A stretch of DNA of 53,172 bases from Candidatus Zixiibacteriota bacterium (GCA_024280215.1 JAJRQO010000011.1:1-53172); one strand, 5' to 3'. Counted from the stretch's first letter, positions 1 through 9,596 are shown. A program made the numbers and translations. The notes: generated by a model from the sequence alone, not told the origin.

Positions 1-554
<554 letters not shown>

Positions 555-645
555 ATATATATAATATTTATTTACGAAATTTGATTGTATTGATTTTCCT
601 AAATCTCACGATATAAATCATGCTATTCAGGATTTACTGTATTTT

Positions 646-668
646 GGGGATTCAATTTTATTGAACCC
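646..668 (-). other. Pre-16S leader hairpin
   Basis: An inverted repeat in the rRNA leader: GGGTTCAA and TTGAATCCC arms around a short AT loop (one G-T pair on the RNA). It lies about 90 bases upstream of the mature 16S end. It may help processing or folding of the precursor; that role is inferred only from position. Confidence 0.45.
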
Positions 669-720
669 GCGACAAATAACAGAGTCTGTATATTTAACTC
701 TTCACTTCGATTAGCTATTT

Positions 721-735
721 AGTTGTCAAAGAACA
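721..735 (-). promoter_or_regulatory. boxA antitermination element of the rRNA leader
   Basis: The minus strand reads TGTTCTTTGACAACT, very close to the boxA sequence of bacterial rRNA leaders (TGCTCTTTAACAATT in E. coli, TGTTCTTTGAAAACT in Bacillus). boxA binds NusB/NusE (S10) and makes the elongation complex resistant to premature termination. It lies about 60 bases after the predicted start site and 170 bases before the 16S gene, the usual arrangement. Confidence 0.75.
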
Positions 736-767
736 ATTTTGTTTTCTTTTTAACTTCTTTCGAAGCC

Positions 768-796
768 AAAAAAAACTGCCTGCTTTTCGCTGGCAG
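768..796 (-). terminator. Terminator-like hairpin plus T8 at the very start of the rRNA transcript
   Basis: On the minus strand a hairpin with arms CTGCC and GGCAG (one A-A mismatch, then two GC pairs, loop GAAAA) is followed directly by eight T residues at 775-768. This is the shape of an intrinsic terminator. It begins at about +1 of the transcript predicted from the promoter at 803-831 and precedes boxA. It could be a leader attenuator giving a roughly 30-nt RNA, or a 5' stabilising hairpin. The sequence is clear; function is unproven. Confidence 0.55.
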
Positions 797-802
797 AGTC
801 AG

Positions 803-831
803 AGTATATACGTAGCTGAGGTTAAAGTCAA
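803..831 (-). promoter_or_regulatory. Sigma-70-type promoter of the rRNA operon
   Basis: The minus strand has TTGACT (831-826), a 17-base spacer and TATACT (808-803), close to the vegetative consensus at ideal spacing. The DNA upstream of the -35 (832-870) is rich in A and T tracts, like an UP element. The predicted start is near 796, giving a leader of about 240 bases before the 16S gene. Confidence 0.8.
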
Positions 832-840
832 GACCTTTTT

Positions 841-1330
841 TGAATATTTTTTCACTTTCTTCAAAAAAAGTTTAATTTCGTTACACAGCAACAACTTACA
901 ACTCAAAATAACTCTAATTTATTCGCTATTTCGACTACTTTCTATAATTATTTTTTCTTTTTATTTCACTTTTTTCTTATAAAATTTGATTTCTTTTCTC
1001 TATTGTTCTTAAAATATATCAATTTACTTGCTTTTTACAACAAATTTCTTCAACTAAATCTGTGCCTCTCTTGAAATTATAGGAAATTTTTACCTCTATT
1101 TCCTACACTTTATTAAGAAGACTATCGAGTCAAAACCAGTCCATTATTGTTAAGTGCTAAAATTGGATACTCTTATTTTAGAATATTTTCAAAAATATTC
1201 TCAATGCAAGGGTAATTATTTTAAACACCATAACAAAAAAAGTTAAAATTCAGACATTTGCTAATTTAGATATTTTACTTTTTATAATATTCGCTCCCAC
1301 AAAATTAAAAGTAACGACGACTATATCGGT
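841..1330. other. Gene-free AT-rich intergenic region
   Basis: No coding frame is supported between the rRNA promoter and the gene at 1331. The stretch is very AT-rich and contains a 9-bp perfect inverted repeat (GAATATTTT and AAAATATTC arms, 1181-1200). A TATAAT at 1283-1288 may be the -10 of the gene at 1331, but no good -35 lies at the right distance. Confidence 0.6.
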
Positions 1331-3226
1331 ATGCGTTTTTTTATTTCTAATTTATATTTATTTATTATCTTAATTTCAATGACAAAAGAAAATCTACCAA
1401 AGTTACATAATATAAAAGAAGTTATCCTGACTTCGATTCTTCTCATAATTTTATCATTTTCTGTTCGGCTTGTTTATCTGAACCAAATAGAATCATCTCC
1501 TCTTTTTGAAAATCCTGTTATGGATGAAAAGTATCATATTGAATTAGTTGAGCAGATTAAAACGAACAATGAACCACAAGAACCATATTTCAGAGCTCCA
1601 CTCTATCCATATTTCCTAACTGCTCTTTCTCAAGCTACAAATGGTTCATTTTTTGGAATGCGATTCATACAAATTTTGTTAGGTTCGTTTTTGCCATTAC
1701 TTATATATCTTTTAGGAATACAATTATTCAAACGCAGGGTTGCCCTTATATCAGCTTTTCTGGCAACGCTCTATTCGACTTTTATATATTATGATTCTAC
1801 GCTCTTGATAACATTTTTGATTACGATGCTTTCTGTTCTTCTTTTATGGGCACTATATAGATACAATCCAAAAACTTTTTTTAGTCCTTTAGTTGTAGGA
1901 CTCTTACTTGGCGTAGCTGGGTTAGCAAGACCAAACATATTACTCTTCGGGCCATTTCTTTTAGTTTGGGTTCTTCTCATACTCAAAAATCAGATTGGAC
2001 TCAAAAAAGCTCTGCTACATTATCTTATTATTGGTGTTATAGCATTTGTTGTAATACTACCAGTTACTGTGCGTAATTACCAAGTTTCAGGAGATCCTGT
2101 CTTTATTGCTTGGCAAGGGGGTATTAATTTTTATATAGGGAATAATCAACAGTCGACGGGATGGTCAGCAACTCTTCCTGGAATTGACAAAAGTTGGGAA
2201 GGTGGCTATACTGAGTCTATCTCACAGGCAGAAAAAGCTATAGGGCGAAAGCTCAAACGCTCTGAAGTATCTGATTATTGGTATGCAAAAACATTTGAGG
2301 ATATATCAAACCACCCTATTGATTTTATCAAATTGCTCATAAAGAAAGTCCGCCTTTTAATAAACGGCTACGAGACACCTAACAATCAAAACATCTACCT
2401 TTCAAAAGAGTATAGTAGTCTGTTTAATATATTGACCTTTCAGAATATTTTGTACTTTCCATTTGGACTGCTTCTCCCCTTAGCACTTGTCGGACTATAT
2501 TTTTCTTTTTCCAATTGGAAAAAGTTCCTTCCCGCTTATCTTTTTATGGCAGCATACAGTAGTTCTTTGATACTCTTTTTTGTATGTGCTCGGTTTCGAC
2601 AACCGTTGATTCCCCTTCTTTTACTTTTTGCTGTCTATGGTGTATATAAAGGGATTGAATTGTATAAAGAGAAAAGTTATAAACCACTCGCTATCGCTTT
2701 CTGCATCTTTATACTATTTGCAGTAGAAAGTAATCATGATATTCTTAATTTAAATCAAGAACGAGTGAAAGCAGAAGATTACCACATGATTGGTAACGCC
2801 TACCTTGAACAAAAAAATTTACAACTTGCCGAAAAAGAGTTTATTAAATCAGTAAAAGCTGACCCGACCTTTGCTCGAGGTTTTAACAATCTTGGTCTCA
2901 TTCAAGGGCGTAGAGGTAACCATATTCAAGCTCAGCTCAATTTCAAACGAGCAATCAAACTTGATCCTAATATCGTTGAGTCCTATTTTAACTATGCGAC
3001 TACTGAAATTGTACAGGGAAATTTTGACAAAGCGATACAAATACTTTTGGAGGTACAACCTCGGTTTCCACTTGACGACAATCTTGTTTTAAAACTTGGG
3101 ATGACATATTTACAAAAAGGTAATTTGCAGGAGGCATTAAGATATACGAATAGAGCGATTCAGCTTAACCCATCAAACAAACAAGCTCAGACTATTCTAA
3201 AACAAATTCAACAATCACAACCATGA
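1331..3226 (+). CDS. GT39-family membrane glycosyltransferase with C-terminal TPR repeats
   Basis: A 631-residue protein. Residues about 30-475 hold many hydrophobic segments, an acidic pair (D65, E66) in the first outer loop and the FRAPLYPYFL motif that follows it, as in GT39/PMT/ArnT-type glycosyltransferases, which use polyprenyl-phosphate sugars on the outer face of the membrane. Residues 479-631 form about four tetratricopeptide repeats (for example NAYLEQKNLQLAEKEF and NNLGLIQGRRGNHIQA) that probably bind partner proteins. This fusion is common in FCB and related genomes, where the acceptor is usually unknown. There is no clear ribosome binding site, and an ATG at 1379 is an alternative start. 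Its 3' end overlaps the convergent downstream gene by 12 bases. Confidence 0.75.
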   Translation: MRFFISNLYLFIILISMTKENLPKLHNIKEVILTSILLIILSFSVRLVYLNQIESSPLFENPVMDEKYHIELVEQIKTNNEPQEPYFRAPLYPYFLTALSQATNGSFFGMRFIQILLGSFLPLLIYLLGIQLFKRRVALISAFLATLYSTFIYYDSTLLITFLITMLSVLLLWALYRYNPKTFFSPLVVGLLLGVAGLARPNILLFGPFLLVWVLLILKNQIGLKKALLHYLIIGVIAFVVILPVTVRNYQVSGDPVFIAWQGGINFYIGNNQQSTGWSATLPGIDKSWEGGYTESISQAEKAIGRKLKRSEVSDYWYAKTFEDISNHPIDFIKLLIKKVRLLINGYETPNNQNIYLSKEYSSLFNILTFQNILYFPFGLLLPLALVGLYFSFSNWKKFLPAYLFMAAYSSSLILFFVCARFRQPLIPLLLLFAVYGVYKGIELYKEKSYKPLAIAFCIFILFAVESNHDILNLNQERVKAEDYHMIGNAYLEQKNLQLAEKEFIKSVKADPTFARGFNNLGLIQGRRGNHIQAQLNFKRAIKLDPNIVESYFNYATTEIVQGNFDKAIQILLEVQPRFPLDDNLVLKLGMTYLQKGNLQEALRYTNRAIQLNPSNKQAQTILKQIQQSQP

Positions 3227-3760
3227 TTTTTTTCGAGGCATCAACAAGCCAAATAGCCCTAACGCAATAAGAAACGCACCAAAGCCTATCTGTCCGTAGA
3301 CATTCCACGCTAACGCAATAGGCAAGCTCCCATCGGAAGGATTTGCTGGGTCATACAATACTTTCAATTGTCTGCCGACAGGATACTCTTGCGTTGTCAC
3401 ATTGGCAACATCATATTGTTTACGTTTATTACCAAACATGGGAGAGTTGAGAGTTGTTGTTATTGAGTATGTCACCGTATCTACGATATATTTATAAGTG
3501 ACTTCTGGACGATATGCATCTTCATTGCCTACTATCTCGGACTGCACAACAATACCATTCACAAAAGGATACGACTGCCTATCAAGATGTTGACTGAGTT
3601 CATTCGTCTGTGTGACAGTCATAAACATACCAATCGGTAAGAGAATCAAGCAGACTACAAAGAGCAGATTATTGATTTTGTACGCTTTATTTCTGACAAT
3701 CAAAAAACGAACTACCAGGGTCAGTATAATTGGGATTGCGACGACAATTTTTTCTAACAT
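3215..3760 (-). CDS. DUF3592-type membrane protein
   Basis: About 181 residues from the ATG at 3760. A TTG at 3805 would add 15 residues but has no ribosome binding site. A hydrophobic N-terminal segment and a second near residue 30-50 precede an extracytoplasmic beta-rich domain (YPFVNGIVVQSE, YRPEVTYKYIVD, LKVLYDPANPSDG), with a final hydrophobic segment near the C terminus. The order (variable segment, xYxPxVxYxY, VxYDPxNP, C-terminal helix) is that of DUF3592 proteins, which have no known biochemical function. It converges on and overlaps the GT39-TPR gene by 12 bases. Confidence 0.7.
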   Translation of the reverse strand: MLEKIVVAIPIILTLVVRFLIVRNKAYKINNLLFVVCLILLPIGMFMTVTQTNELSQHLDRQSYPFVNGIVVQSEIVGNEDAYRPEVTYKYIVDTVTYSITTTLNSPMFGNKRKQYDVANVTTQEYPVGRQLKVLYDPANPSDGSLPIALAWNVYGQIGFGAFLIALGLFGLLMPRKKSWL

Positions 3761-3846
3761 CTGACTACAATACGAAGTTAGATTAAGAAACACAACAAGA
3801 ATCAATTTGTTGAGAAAGAAGTAGCAGTTTAGAGTATTAATACAAA

Positions 3847-3875
3847 CAGCCCCTTCAAATTACTCAAAGGGGCTG
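3847..3875. other. Strong 9-bp hairpin in gene-free region
   Basis: Perfect arms CAGCCCCTT and AAGGGGCTG enclose an 11-base loop. No T run follows on the plus strand; on the minus strand a weak TTTGTATT follows. The surrounding stretch (3761-4135) has no convincing coding frame. It could be a weak terminator, a structured leader or a repeat. Confidence 0.4.
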
Positions 3876-4035
3876 AAACACATTTAATAGGAAAGTTGAC
3901 CATCTTCCTTGTCACAGACTGTGGCGGGACCGCATTGCTTTTTAAGGGCGTATCCCAAAAAATGGTTCTTTCTCTACTAATATCGTCATTTTTACAATTC
4001 TGTCAAGGTATAAATATGGATGTTAGTCAAAACAA

Positions 4036-4078
4036 GACGAATTTCGTCCTTGACCATTTAATGGACTTATTGTATCTT
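4036..4078 (+). promoter_or_regulatory. Promoter of the propeller lipoprotein gene, with a palindrome abutting the -35
   Basis: TTGACC (4050-4055), a 17-base spacer and TATCTT (4073-4078) resemble a sigma-70 promoter. A perfect 6-bp inverted repeat, GACGAATTTCGTC (4036-4048), lies one base before the -35 and could be an operator. A ribosome binding site (GAGGAA) precedes the ATG at 4136. Confidence 0.45.
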
Positions 4079-4135
4079 TTATTACTAGTATCAAATCAAA
4101 ACAATCGGAAGAATTAAGTTAAGAGGAATAAATTC

Positions 4136-7048
4136 ATGTACCTACGCCCAACATATAGACAATTCACAGTTATTGTATTGTTATGTATAACTGTTTTTCT
4201 CAGCTGTTCCAAAAAACCAACTGATGATAATAAAGGCAATAGCGACCCGGCTGTACTTTCTGTTATCCCTGCAAATGCTGCTCCAGGAGTAGTTTTGTCG
4301 GTATCAGGATTTAATATCGATACAACACAGATAACATCATATACAATTTTTATCGGAGGGCAACAGTCACTTGTAATAACAGACACAAGTGGTGTGGTTT
4401 CAACTATTGCTCCAATGTTTTTTGATGACACTTTAGATACATGGCCAACTCCTCCAGCAGGAGCTTTAGATATTGAGATTTATCTTGATACTACTCTTGT
4501 AGCGGTTGGAAGAAATATCTTCACAGTCGACAGTTTAGTTCCTGCACCTGGTGCAACACAACAACTTGTACAAAATACAATAGCAACTGTTGAATCTTAT
4601 AAAACTATACTTACTGCTTTAACAACTGAAGCAGGTCTTTTTGAGCAGATGGTCTTTGGTATAACAGAGGGACTAGATTCTCTTATGTATAGTGACAACG
4701 ACTCAACCTTAACAGCTTTACTTACTGAACTTCAAACAACAGACCCAAATGCTGTTGCACTTTTAGATGCTACATTTAATTCCAGCGGAGCAGTTGAACA
4801 ATCAAGAGAATTTGCGAATGCATTACAAAACATTGTTGATTCAATAAGCATTGGAAATCTTAAAAGTTCATCAGCTGCTATAAATGATGTAAACCTTGCT
4901 GTTATGATGCAGTTGTCTACTGTTTTTAAAGATTTTGGTGAAACTTATATTTCTGGTGTTGCAGCTTCTGCTTCTAATGTTTCATTTATAGGCGGATGGT
5001 TAGGTTTTGTAGCACAACTTAATCCATTAATTGCCGGTGCAAGGGCACTATTTAGTTTTCTCTCGCTTCAGACATCATTGGTAAACCTCATTTTTAACAA
5101 AATAATAGTAGCTTCTCTACCAACCAGAATTGATTCCTTAACTATTACATTAGCAAGTGACACAATATCAACCGGTGATACAACAAATTCTATTCTCACA
5201 ATCTATTCAAGCAACAACCCACCAAACATCACAATGGGTGATCTTGTCGGTCAATTCTTATCAATAGCAGGACTTTTTGTTCCTGGAGCACAAACTTTAA
5301 AAGATAGACTATTAAGAACTCTTAATTTTATTATTGGTAAGATTAAAACAGCATTAAGTAGTTACCATTCATCTCATCCAGAATTTGAATATGACCCTGC
5401 AATTTTTGATCTCTTTTCAATACCAATAATAAAATGGGAAACAGAAATACAAGACCCACGTCTGCTTGAATTGCATTCGACTGTTCCATCAAAACTACAA
5501 CCTTCTGATTCTTTATTAGAATGGTACTCCCCTGGTGATTTCGGTTCAAGCAATATATCTATCACTCCCGCCAGAGGACCGGAATTAGTTCTTATTCCTA
5601 TACCTCCGTTTATTGAATATAATGGTACTGCTTTTGGGATACTTGGTGCTTCCTCTGCTTTTAGTTCTGAACCAACAGAAGTAACTATCTTACCAGACTT
5701 AGCCCTTGAAGTTGATTTTGCAACTACGATTGCTCGTGAAGGTGTAAATGCTTTAGGAGTCAGAGCCGGCAGAATCAGTATTCTTGGTGACACGACTTGG
5801 ACAGACGGATTGAATGTAACTCTTACTGTGATTGGTGGCGGCGCCGATCCATCAATTGGAACAACCGATGCCAACGGACAATTTGTATCGCTGATTTCTT
5901 TAGACCCTTTTTCTGATACAGTAAAAGTTGAAGTACGGGTTACACATTCGTTAGGTGGTTTTGTCGCTGCTGAGGTTATGGCTACGACACAAACAGATAC
6001 TGGTGGTACTTTTACTGCTTCTGTACGAGGTTCTATTATCAGCATTTCTTCAGATGGACAAGTTATTGATACTATTCTTACTAATCCTAATATTGACGGT
6101 AGTTCTTATAATTGGTCTCCTGATGGTACTAAGATATTAATAGGAGCTAAGTTTATATTAGGTCTAGACGGTTCAGAACTACAGTTAGCAAATGTAGGAA
6201 CTACAAACTGGGCAACGTGGTCACCAGATGGCAAATATCTTTATAAATCAGATCGTATTCAAAGCTCGATAGTCGATTCTTCAATTATCAGAGTTATTCC
6301 GACTGACGGATCAGCAATTACAAACCTCTATTCTGTTGATGATTCAGAACCAAGTATTCGAGTTCGTAAGTTTCGACAACCCGCCATATCTCATGACGGT
6401 AATTCTATCGCAATCATGATTGAAGAGGGTATGACTTCAGAAAATGTAGTAACCAGTGGAATTTCAAATTCATTTATATTAAGGATTGTAAATACAACTA
6501 CAGGTGCTACAACTGATGTAATTACTATTAATGAGCCTTGGGGAAACGGAGTTTACAATAATGTTAGTGCAGGTGGTGCCGGTCCGGGAGCATCACCCAC
6601 TTGGTCACCAGATGATAGCAAAATAATTATTGGTTATAATTGGAGCGACACATCTGGATATAAAAAAAATGGATTATACACGGTAGATGTGGCAAGTGGC
6701 AGCATGACCAGAGTTTCTCCGCTAACTCCTTCAACGGAATTTTATTCATTAATAAATCCTGAATTTTTACCTAATAACACAGAAATACTTTTTATCAGAC
6801 AGCTTAGCTCTTACCCTGTAGCTTCTCCATACGAATTAATGATAACTAATATATTTTCTTCATCGATACAGATAACTTTCAACACGACTGAAACACCAGT
6901 TTTTAGCTCTGTTACTATGTCAGGAGACGGTTCAAAATTTGCAGTTATTTATAATTTTAATTCATTAAAAATATTTAATAAAGACGGTTCTGTATCAGGT
7001 ATCCTTCCTAACCAGCCATTTATAAGTTCCATTAGATGGAAACCTTAA
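4136..7048 (+). CDS. Large lipoprotein with IPT/TIG-like domain and C-terminal TolB-like propeller
   Basis: A 970-residue exported protein. The first 23 residues form a lipoprotein signal with Cys24 in FLSC. Residues about 38-125 resemble an IPT/TIG immunoglobulin-like domain (VLSVIPANAAPGVVLSVSG, IFIGGQQ). The middle (about 130-560) is not recognised. Residues from about 640 to the end contain repeated propeller blades with WSPDGTKILIG, WSPDGKYLYKSD, SHDGNSIAIM, WSPDDSKIIIGY and SGDGSKFAVIY motifs, typical of TolB/PD40 repeats. It is probably anchored in the outer membrane and may act as a binding platform. Ligand and partners are unknown. It is monocistronic, with its own promoter and a downstream terminator. 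Confidence 0.7.
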   Translation: MYLRPTYRQFTVIVLLCITVFLSCSKKPTDDNKGNSDPAVLSVIPANAAPGVVLSVSGFNIDTTQITSYTIFIGGQQSLVITDTSGVVSTIAPMFFDDTLDTWPTPPAGALDIEIYLDTTLVAVGRNIFTVDSLVPAPGATQQLVQNTIATVESYKTILTALTTEAGLFEQMVFGITEGLDSLMYSDNDSTLTALLTELQTTDPNAVALLDATFNSSGAVEQSREFANALQNIVDSISIGNLKSSSAAINDVNLAVMMQLSTVFKDFGETYISGVAASASNVSFIGGWLGFVAQLNPLIAGARALFSFLSLQTSLVNLIFNKIIVASLPTRIDSLTITLASDTISTGDTTNSILTIYSSNNPPNITMGDLVGQFLSIAGLFVPGAQTLKDRLLRTLNFIIGKIKTALSSYHSSHPEFEYDPAIFDLFSIPIIKWETEIQDPRLLELHSTVPSKLQPSDSLLEWYSPGDFGSSNISITPARGPELVLIPIPPFIEYNGTAFGILGASSAFSSEPTEVTILPDLALEVDFATTIAREGVNALGVRAGRISILGDTTWTDGLNVTLTVIGGGADPSIGTTDANGQFVSLISLDPFSDTVKVEVRVTHSLGGFVAAEVMATTQTDTGGTFTASVRGSIISISSDGQVIDTILTNPNIDGSSYNWSPDGTKILIGAKFILGLDGSELQLANVGTTNWATWSPDGKYLYKSDRIQSSIVDSSIIRVIPTDGSAITNLYSVDDSEPSIRVRKFRQPAISHDGNSIAIMIEEGMTSENVVTSGISNSFILRIVNTTTGATTDVITINEPWGNGVYNNVSAGGAGPGASPTWSPDDSKIIIGYNWSDTSGYKKNGLYTVDVASGSMTRVSPLTPSTEFYSLINPEFLPNNTEILFIRQLSSYPVASPYELMITNIFSSSIQITFNTTETPVFSSVTMSGDGSKFAVIYNFNSLKIFNKDGSVSGILPNQPFISSIRWKP

Positions 7049-7185
7049 TGAAAACGAAATTGGAAAAAAAATTAAACAACCAATCCCATCAACGACTATG
7101 GTATTGAGGATATAATAAGTTGTCCCTTAGGTTGGAGTAAAGCGTTGGTAGACGAAGATATCTGTCATACAGATTAAACTAATAA

Positions 7186-7207
7186 GTCAGGTCTTAAAAG
7201 ACCTGAC
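7186..7207. terminator. Bidirectional terminator between convergent genes
   Basis: Perfect 10-bp arms GTCAGGTCTT and AAGACCTGAC are separated by AA, so the real loop opens a few pairs. The hairpin sits between the lipoprotein gene and the convergent reductase gene, with T-rich DNA on the plus side. Just upstream, 7148-7170 is a decayed GTAGAC...GTCATAC hairpin that may be a repeat remnant. Confidence 0.7.
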
Positions 7208-7232
7208 CTTTATGATATTTGACAAGAATTAC

Positions 7233-8063
7233 TTAGTCGAGTTTGACGTAATACTGTTCAATATGGAAAGTACCATGTTGTTTTTTAGTATGACGGATAA
7301 AACCTTCACCTTCTAAAAGAGTCGTCATATCTTTAATCATAAATGGATTGCCACACAAGAAGACATTAGTATTTTCAGGAGTAGGCTTCACACCCCACGC
7401 TTTTTCAAGATGTCCATCTTCCCATAATTTTTGAACAAAACCTTCTTGACCATTCCACGGAGTCACTTCTTCATGGGCATGACTTAATGTAGGCAAGTAA
7501 AGGAAATCTTCCGACATATCATCGAGAGTAGAAAGCTCAGAGTGATAGCCTAAATCGCCAGACTGATAAGCACCATGGAAAACTGCTAATTTACGATTGA
7601 GCTTCTGAGCAATTTCGGTGCGAATCATACTCATATATGGAGCGACACCAGTACCTGTTGCGATAAGCACTGCATTAAAATCTTCAGGTACTTGTGAAAG
7701 AGTAAACATCCCTTTAAACTTTGGACCCAAAAATAATCTGTCGCCAACTTTTAAATTTAAAATACGAGGTGACAATGAACCTGAATGCACCATCCCAATA
7801 TAAAATTCTACATATTCTTTGGTACGTGATGATGATGCAATCGAATATGCCCGCATGACAAATTTATTTAAATCTTTCGGAGGAGATTCTTCTTCGGTTG
7901 CACCATCAGAACGTGGATATGTTCCAGGTACGCCAAGGGTACCAAACTGACCAGGTTTAAATTCTGGAAGTTCCCATCCATCTGGAACAACACGAAGTTT
8001 AATTAAGTTTGGAGAGATTTCAATTCTCTGAGCAACAATTGAGTTGAGTACTTTTTCAGCCAT
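7233..8063 (-). CDS. fpr: Ferredoxin--NADP reductase
   Basis: A 276-residue flavoprotein of the plant-type ferredoxin reductase superfamily. It transfers electrons between ferredoxin or flavodoxin and NADP(H). Visible landmarks are the FAD-binding RAYSIASS (residues 71-78), the nicotinamide-side GTGVAPYMSMI (137-147) and CGNPFMIKD in the C-terminal third. The insertion around residues 46-68 (acidic, with PPKD) and the HIEQYYVK end match bacterial Fpr proteins. The ATG at 8063 gives the expected N terminus with only a weak AGG upstream. In this genome it could link the ferredoxin reduced by PFOR (47289-50897) to NADPH; that link is inferred. Confidence 0.88.
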   Translation of the reverse strand: MAEKVLNSIVAQRIEISPNLIKLRVVPDGWELPEFKPGQFGTLGVPGTYPRSDGATEEESPPKDLNKFVMRAYSIASSSRTKEYVEFYIGMVHSGSLSPRILNLKVGDRLFLGPKFKGMFTLSQVPEDFNAVLIATGTGVAPYMSMIRTEIAQKLNRKLAVFHGAYQSGDLGYHSELSTLDDMSEDFLYLPTLSHAHEEVTPWNGQEGFVQKLWEDGHLEKAWGVKPTPENTNVFLCGNPFMIKDMTTLLEGEGFIRHTKKQHGTFHIEQYYVKLD

Positions 8064-8147
8064 TAATATACCTATCGTTGTAAATCATTTTGAAAACATT
8101 TTATTCGACAATTATAGCTATTTGAATGGAGTTGTCAAGGTTTCAAT

Positions 8148-9362
8148 TCAGGAAACGGGGCTATTTGACTTTGGTTTTTTATCTTTTTCTTTGACAATAT
8201 ATACTTCATCATTTTTACGGATATCCAAAATTTTTATTCCAACAGATTGCCCTTTTGTAGCTTTAGAGACATCTTTGTTCTCAACTTGCATCGATTGTAT
8301 ATAGAGCCTTTTGAGTCCTGTTTTTTTACCAATGATAACAAGTTGGTCACCAAGTTTGATATTTTCGTTGAGTTTTATCTCAGCAACAGAAATTTTCTGA
8401 TAATAATTGAACACTTTTCCGATAAACAGTTTTATCTCAGTTGCTTCATTATTTTCAGCAGTTGAAATATCATGGCGTGATGGTTTACCCAGATAAAATC
8501 CAGTTGAAAATTGACGGTTGAAAACTTTTTCAAGCTCGACAACTCCCGCATCAAGTTCTTCCTGCGAAAGATTATTATCGAGTGCTTTGCGATAAGCACG
8601 AGTAACAACATCGACATAGCGAGGATCTCGTCCTCGACCTTCGATTTTGTAACTATAAATCCCAGCCTTTTTCATATCTTCAATAAGATGCAAGGTACAC
8701 AAATCTTTTGCCGACATCACTCGAGAGTTTTCAATCTGTAGTTCGTTACCCGAGCTGTCGGTCACGGTATAACTACGACGGCAGTTTTGGTGACACTCGC
8801 CACGGTTAGCAGATTTTTCCGATGTCATCTGCGACATAAAACCACGTCCCGACACGGCAACACACATAGCACCATGAGCAAAACATTCGATTTCGATAAT
8901 TTCTGAAATTTCTTTTATCTGTTCTAAATTTAATTCACGAGCAAGGACTGCTCGTTTGGCACCAAGCATTTTATAAAACTGAGCCGATTGTTTATTTGAA
9001 ATCGAGGCTTGGGTTGAAACAAAAAATGGTACCTCATGTTTGTTACATAACATGATTACGGCGTTGTCCCAACAGATAATCGCATCAACTTTGCCTTTGA
9101 CGGCAATAATCGTTTCTTCAAGTTTAGGAATCTCTTCAGGGTAGATAATTGTGTTGAGAGTAAGAAACAGTTTTACTTTGCGTTCTGATGCTTGGCACAT
9201 CTCCCTCATCTCGTCGAGGTCGTCAATATTAAAGTTTTTTGAATTGGCTCGCATTGAAAATACGTTCAACCCAAAGTATACCGCATCCGCCCCTGCGTTT
9301 ATAGCAGCGGCAAGCATTGGAAAATTCCCAGCGGGAGACATCAGTTCGTAGTTCTGTTTCAT
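8148..9362 (-). CDS. U32-family protein (RlhA/TrhP-like putative RNA hydroxylation factor)
   Basis: About 404 residues from the ATG at 9362; an upstream TTG is less likely. ELMSPAGNFPMLAAAINAGA and VYFGLNVFSMRA at the N terminus and HGAMCVAVSGRGFMSQ at residues 163-178 identify the peptidase U32 family. Members RlhA and TrhP take part in prephenate-dependent hydroxylation of 23S rRNA or tRNA rather than proteolysis. Conserved cysteines are at about 167, 190, 194 and 224, fitting a metal-cluster site. The second cysteine of the published U32 signature (G-x-C) is glycine here (GRGF). The C-terminal third (from about 310) looks like the beta-barrel tail of the longer members. Which RNA it modifies cannot be told. 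Confidence 0.8.
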   Translation of the reverse strand: MKQNYELMSPAGNFPMLAAAINAGADAVYFGLNVFSMRANSKNFNIDDLDEMREMCQASERKVKLFLTLNTIIYPEEIPKLEETIIAVKGKVDAIICWDNAVIMLCNKHEVPFFVSTQASISNKQSAQFYKMLGAKRAVLARELNLEQIKEISEIIEIECFAHGAMCVAVSGRGFMSQMTSEKSANRGECHQNCRRSYTVTDSSGNELQIENSRVMSAKDLCTLHLIEDMKKAGIYSYKIEGRGRDPRYVDVVTRAYRKALDNNLSQEELDAGVVELEKVFNRQFSTGFYLGKPSRHDISTAENNEATEIKLFIGKVFNYYQKISVAEIKLNENIKLGDQLVIIGKKTGLKRLYIQSMQVENKDVSKATKGQSVGIKILDIRKNDEVYIVKEKDKKPKSNSPVS

Positions 9363-9445
9363 GGGGAAGAAGATACACAATAATTGATTAAGTGGGTAGA
9401 TTATTTTTATGCAATATTTTCATATATATTCCATGATAAATCGGT

Positions 9446-9580
9446 AGAACAGACATTCTTGCCTGTTCTCATGGTCGGACAAAAATGTTTCTGTTTCGTC
9501 AGTTTCTGATTTTGATTTATCAAAATTGTGAACTGACGTTTTAGTATCAGTACTCAATTCACTTTCAGTGAATCAGGAAC
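9446..9580. repeat. Decayed intergenic palindromic repeats
   Basis: Several imperfect inverted repeats are packed here: GAACAG and CTGTTC arms (9447-9468) around CATTCTTGC, and ATTCACT and AGTGAAT arms (9556-9572). The unit beginning GTAG at 9445 and carrying CATTCTTGCCTGT resembles the GTAG-bounded element at 52998-53094, suggesting a degraded copy of the same family. It lies directly before the transposase remnant. Confidence 0.4.
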
Positions 9581-9596
9581 TGACACAACTTGTAAT

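Noticed and set aside
3919-3940. Possible sigma-54 element (TGTGGCGGGACCGCATTGCT)
   Set aside because: The GG and GC pairs are 12 or 9 bases apart instead of 10, and it lies far from the start codon.
3896-4117. 73-codon open frame before the propeller lipoprotein
   Set aside because: No ribosome binding site, no recognisable domain, and it overlaps the likely promoter of the next gene.
5374-6045. 223-codon antisense frame inside the propeller lipoprotein gene
   Set aside because: It is the shadow of a long coding region with clear propeller motifs on the other strand; no family features.
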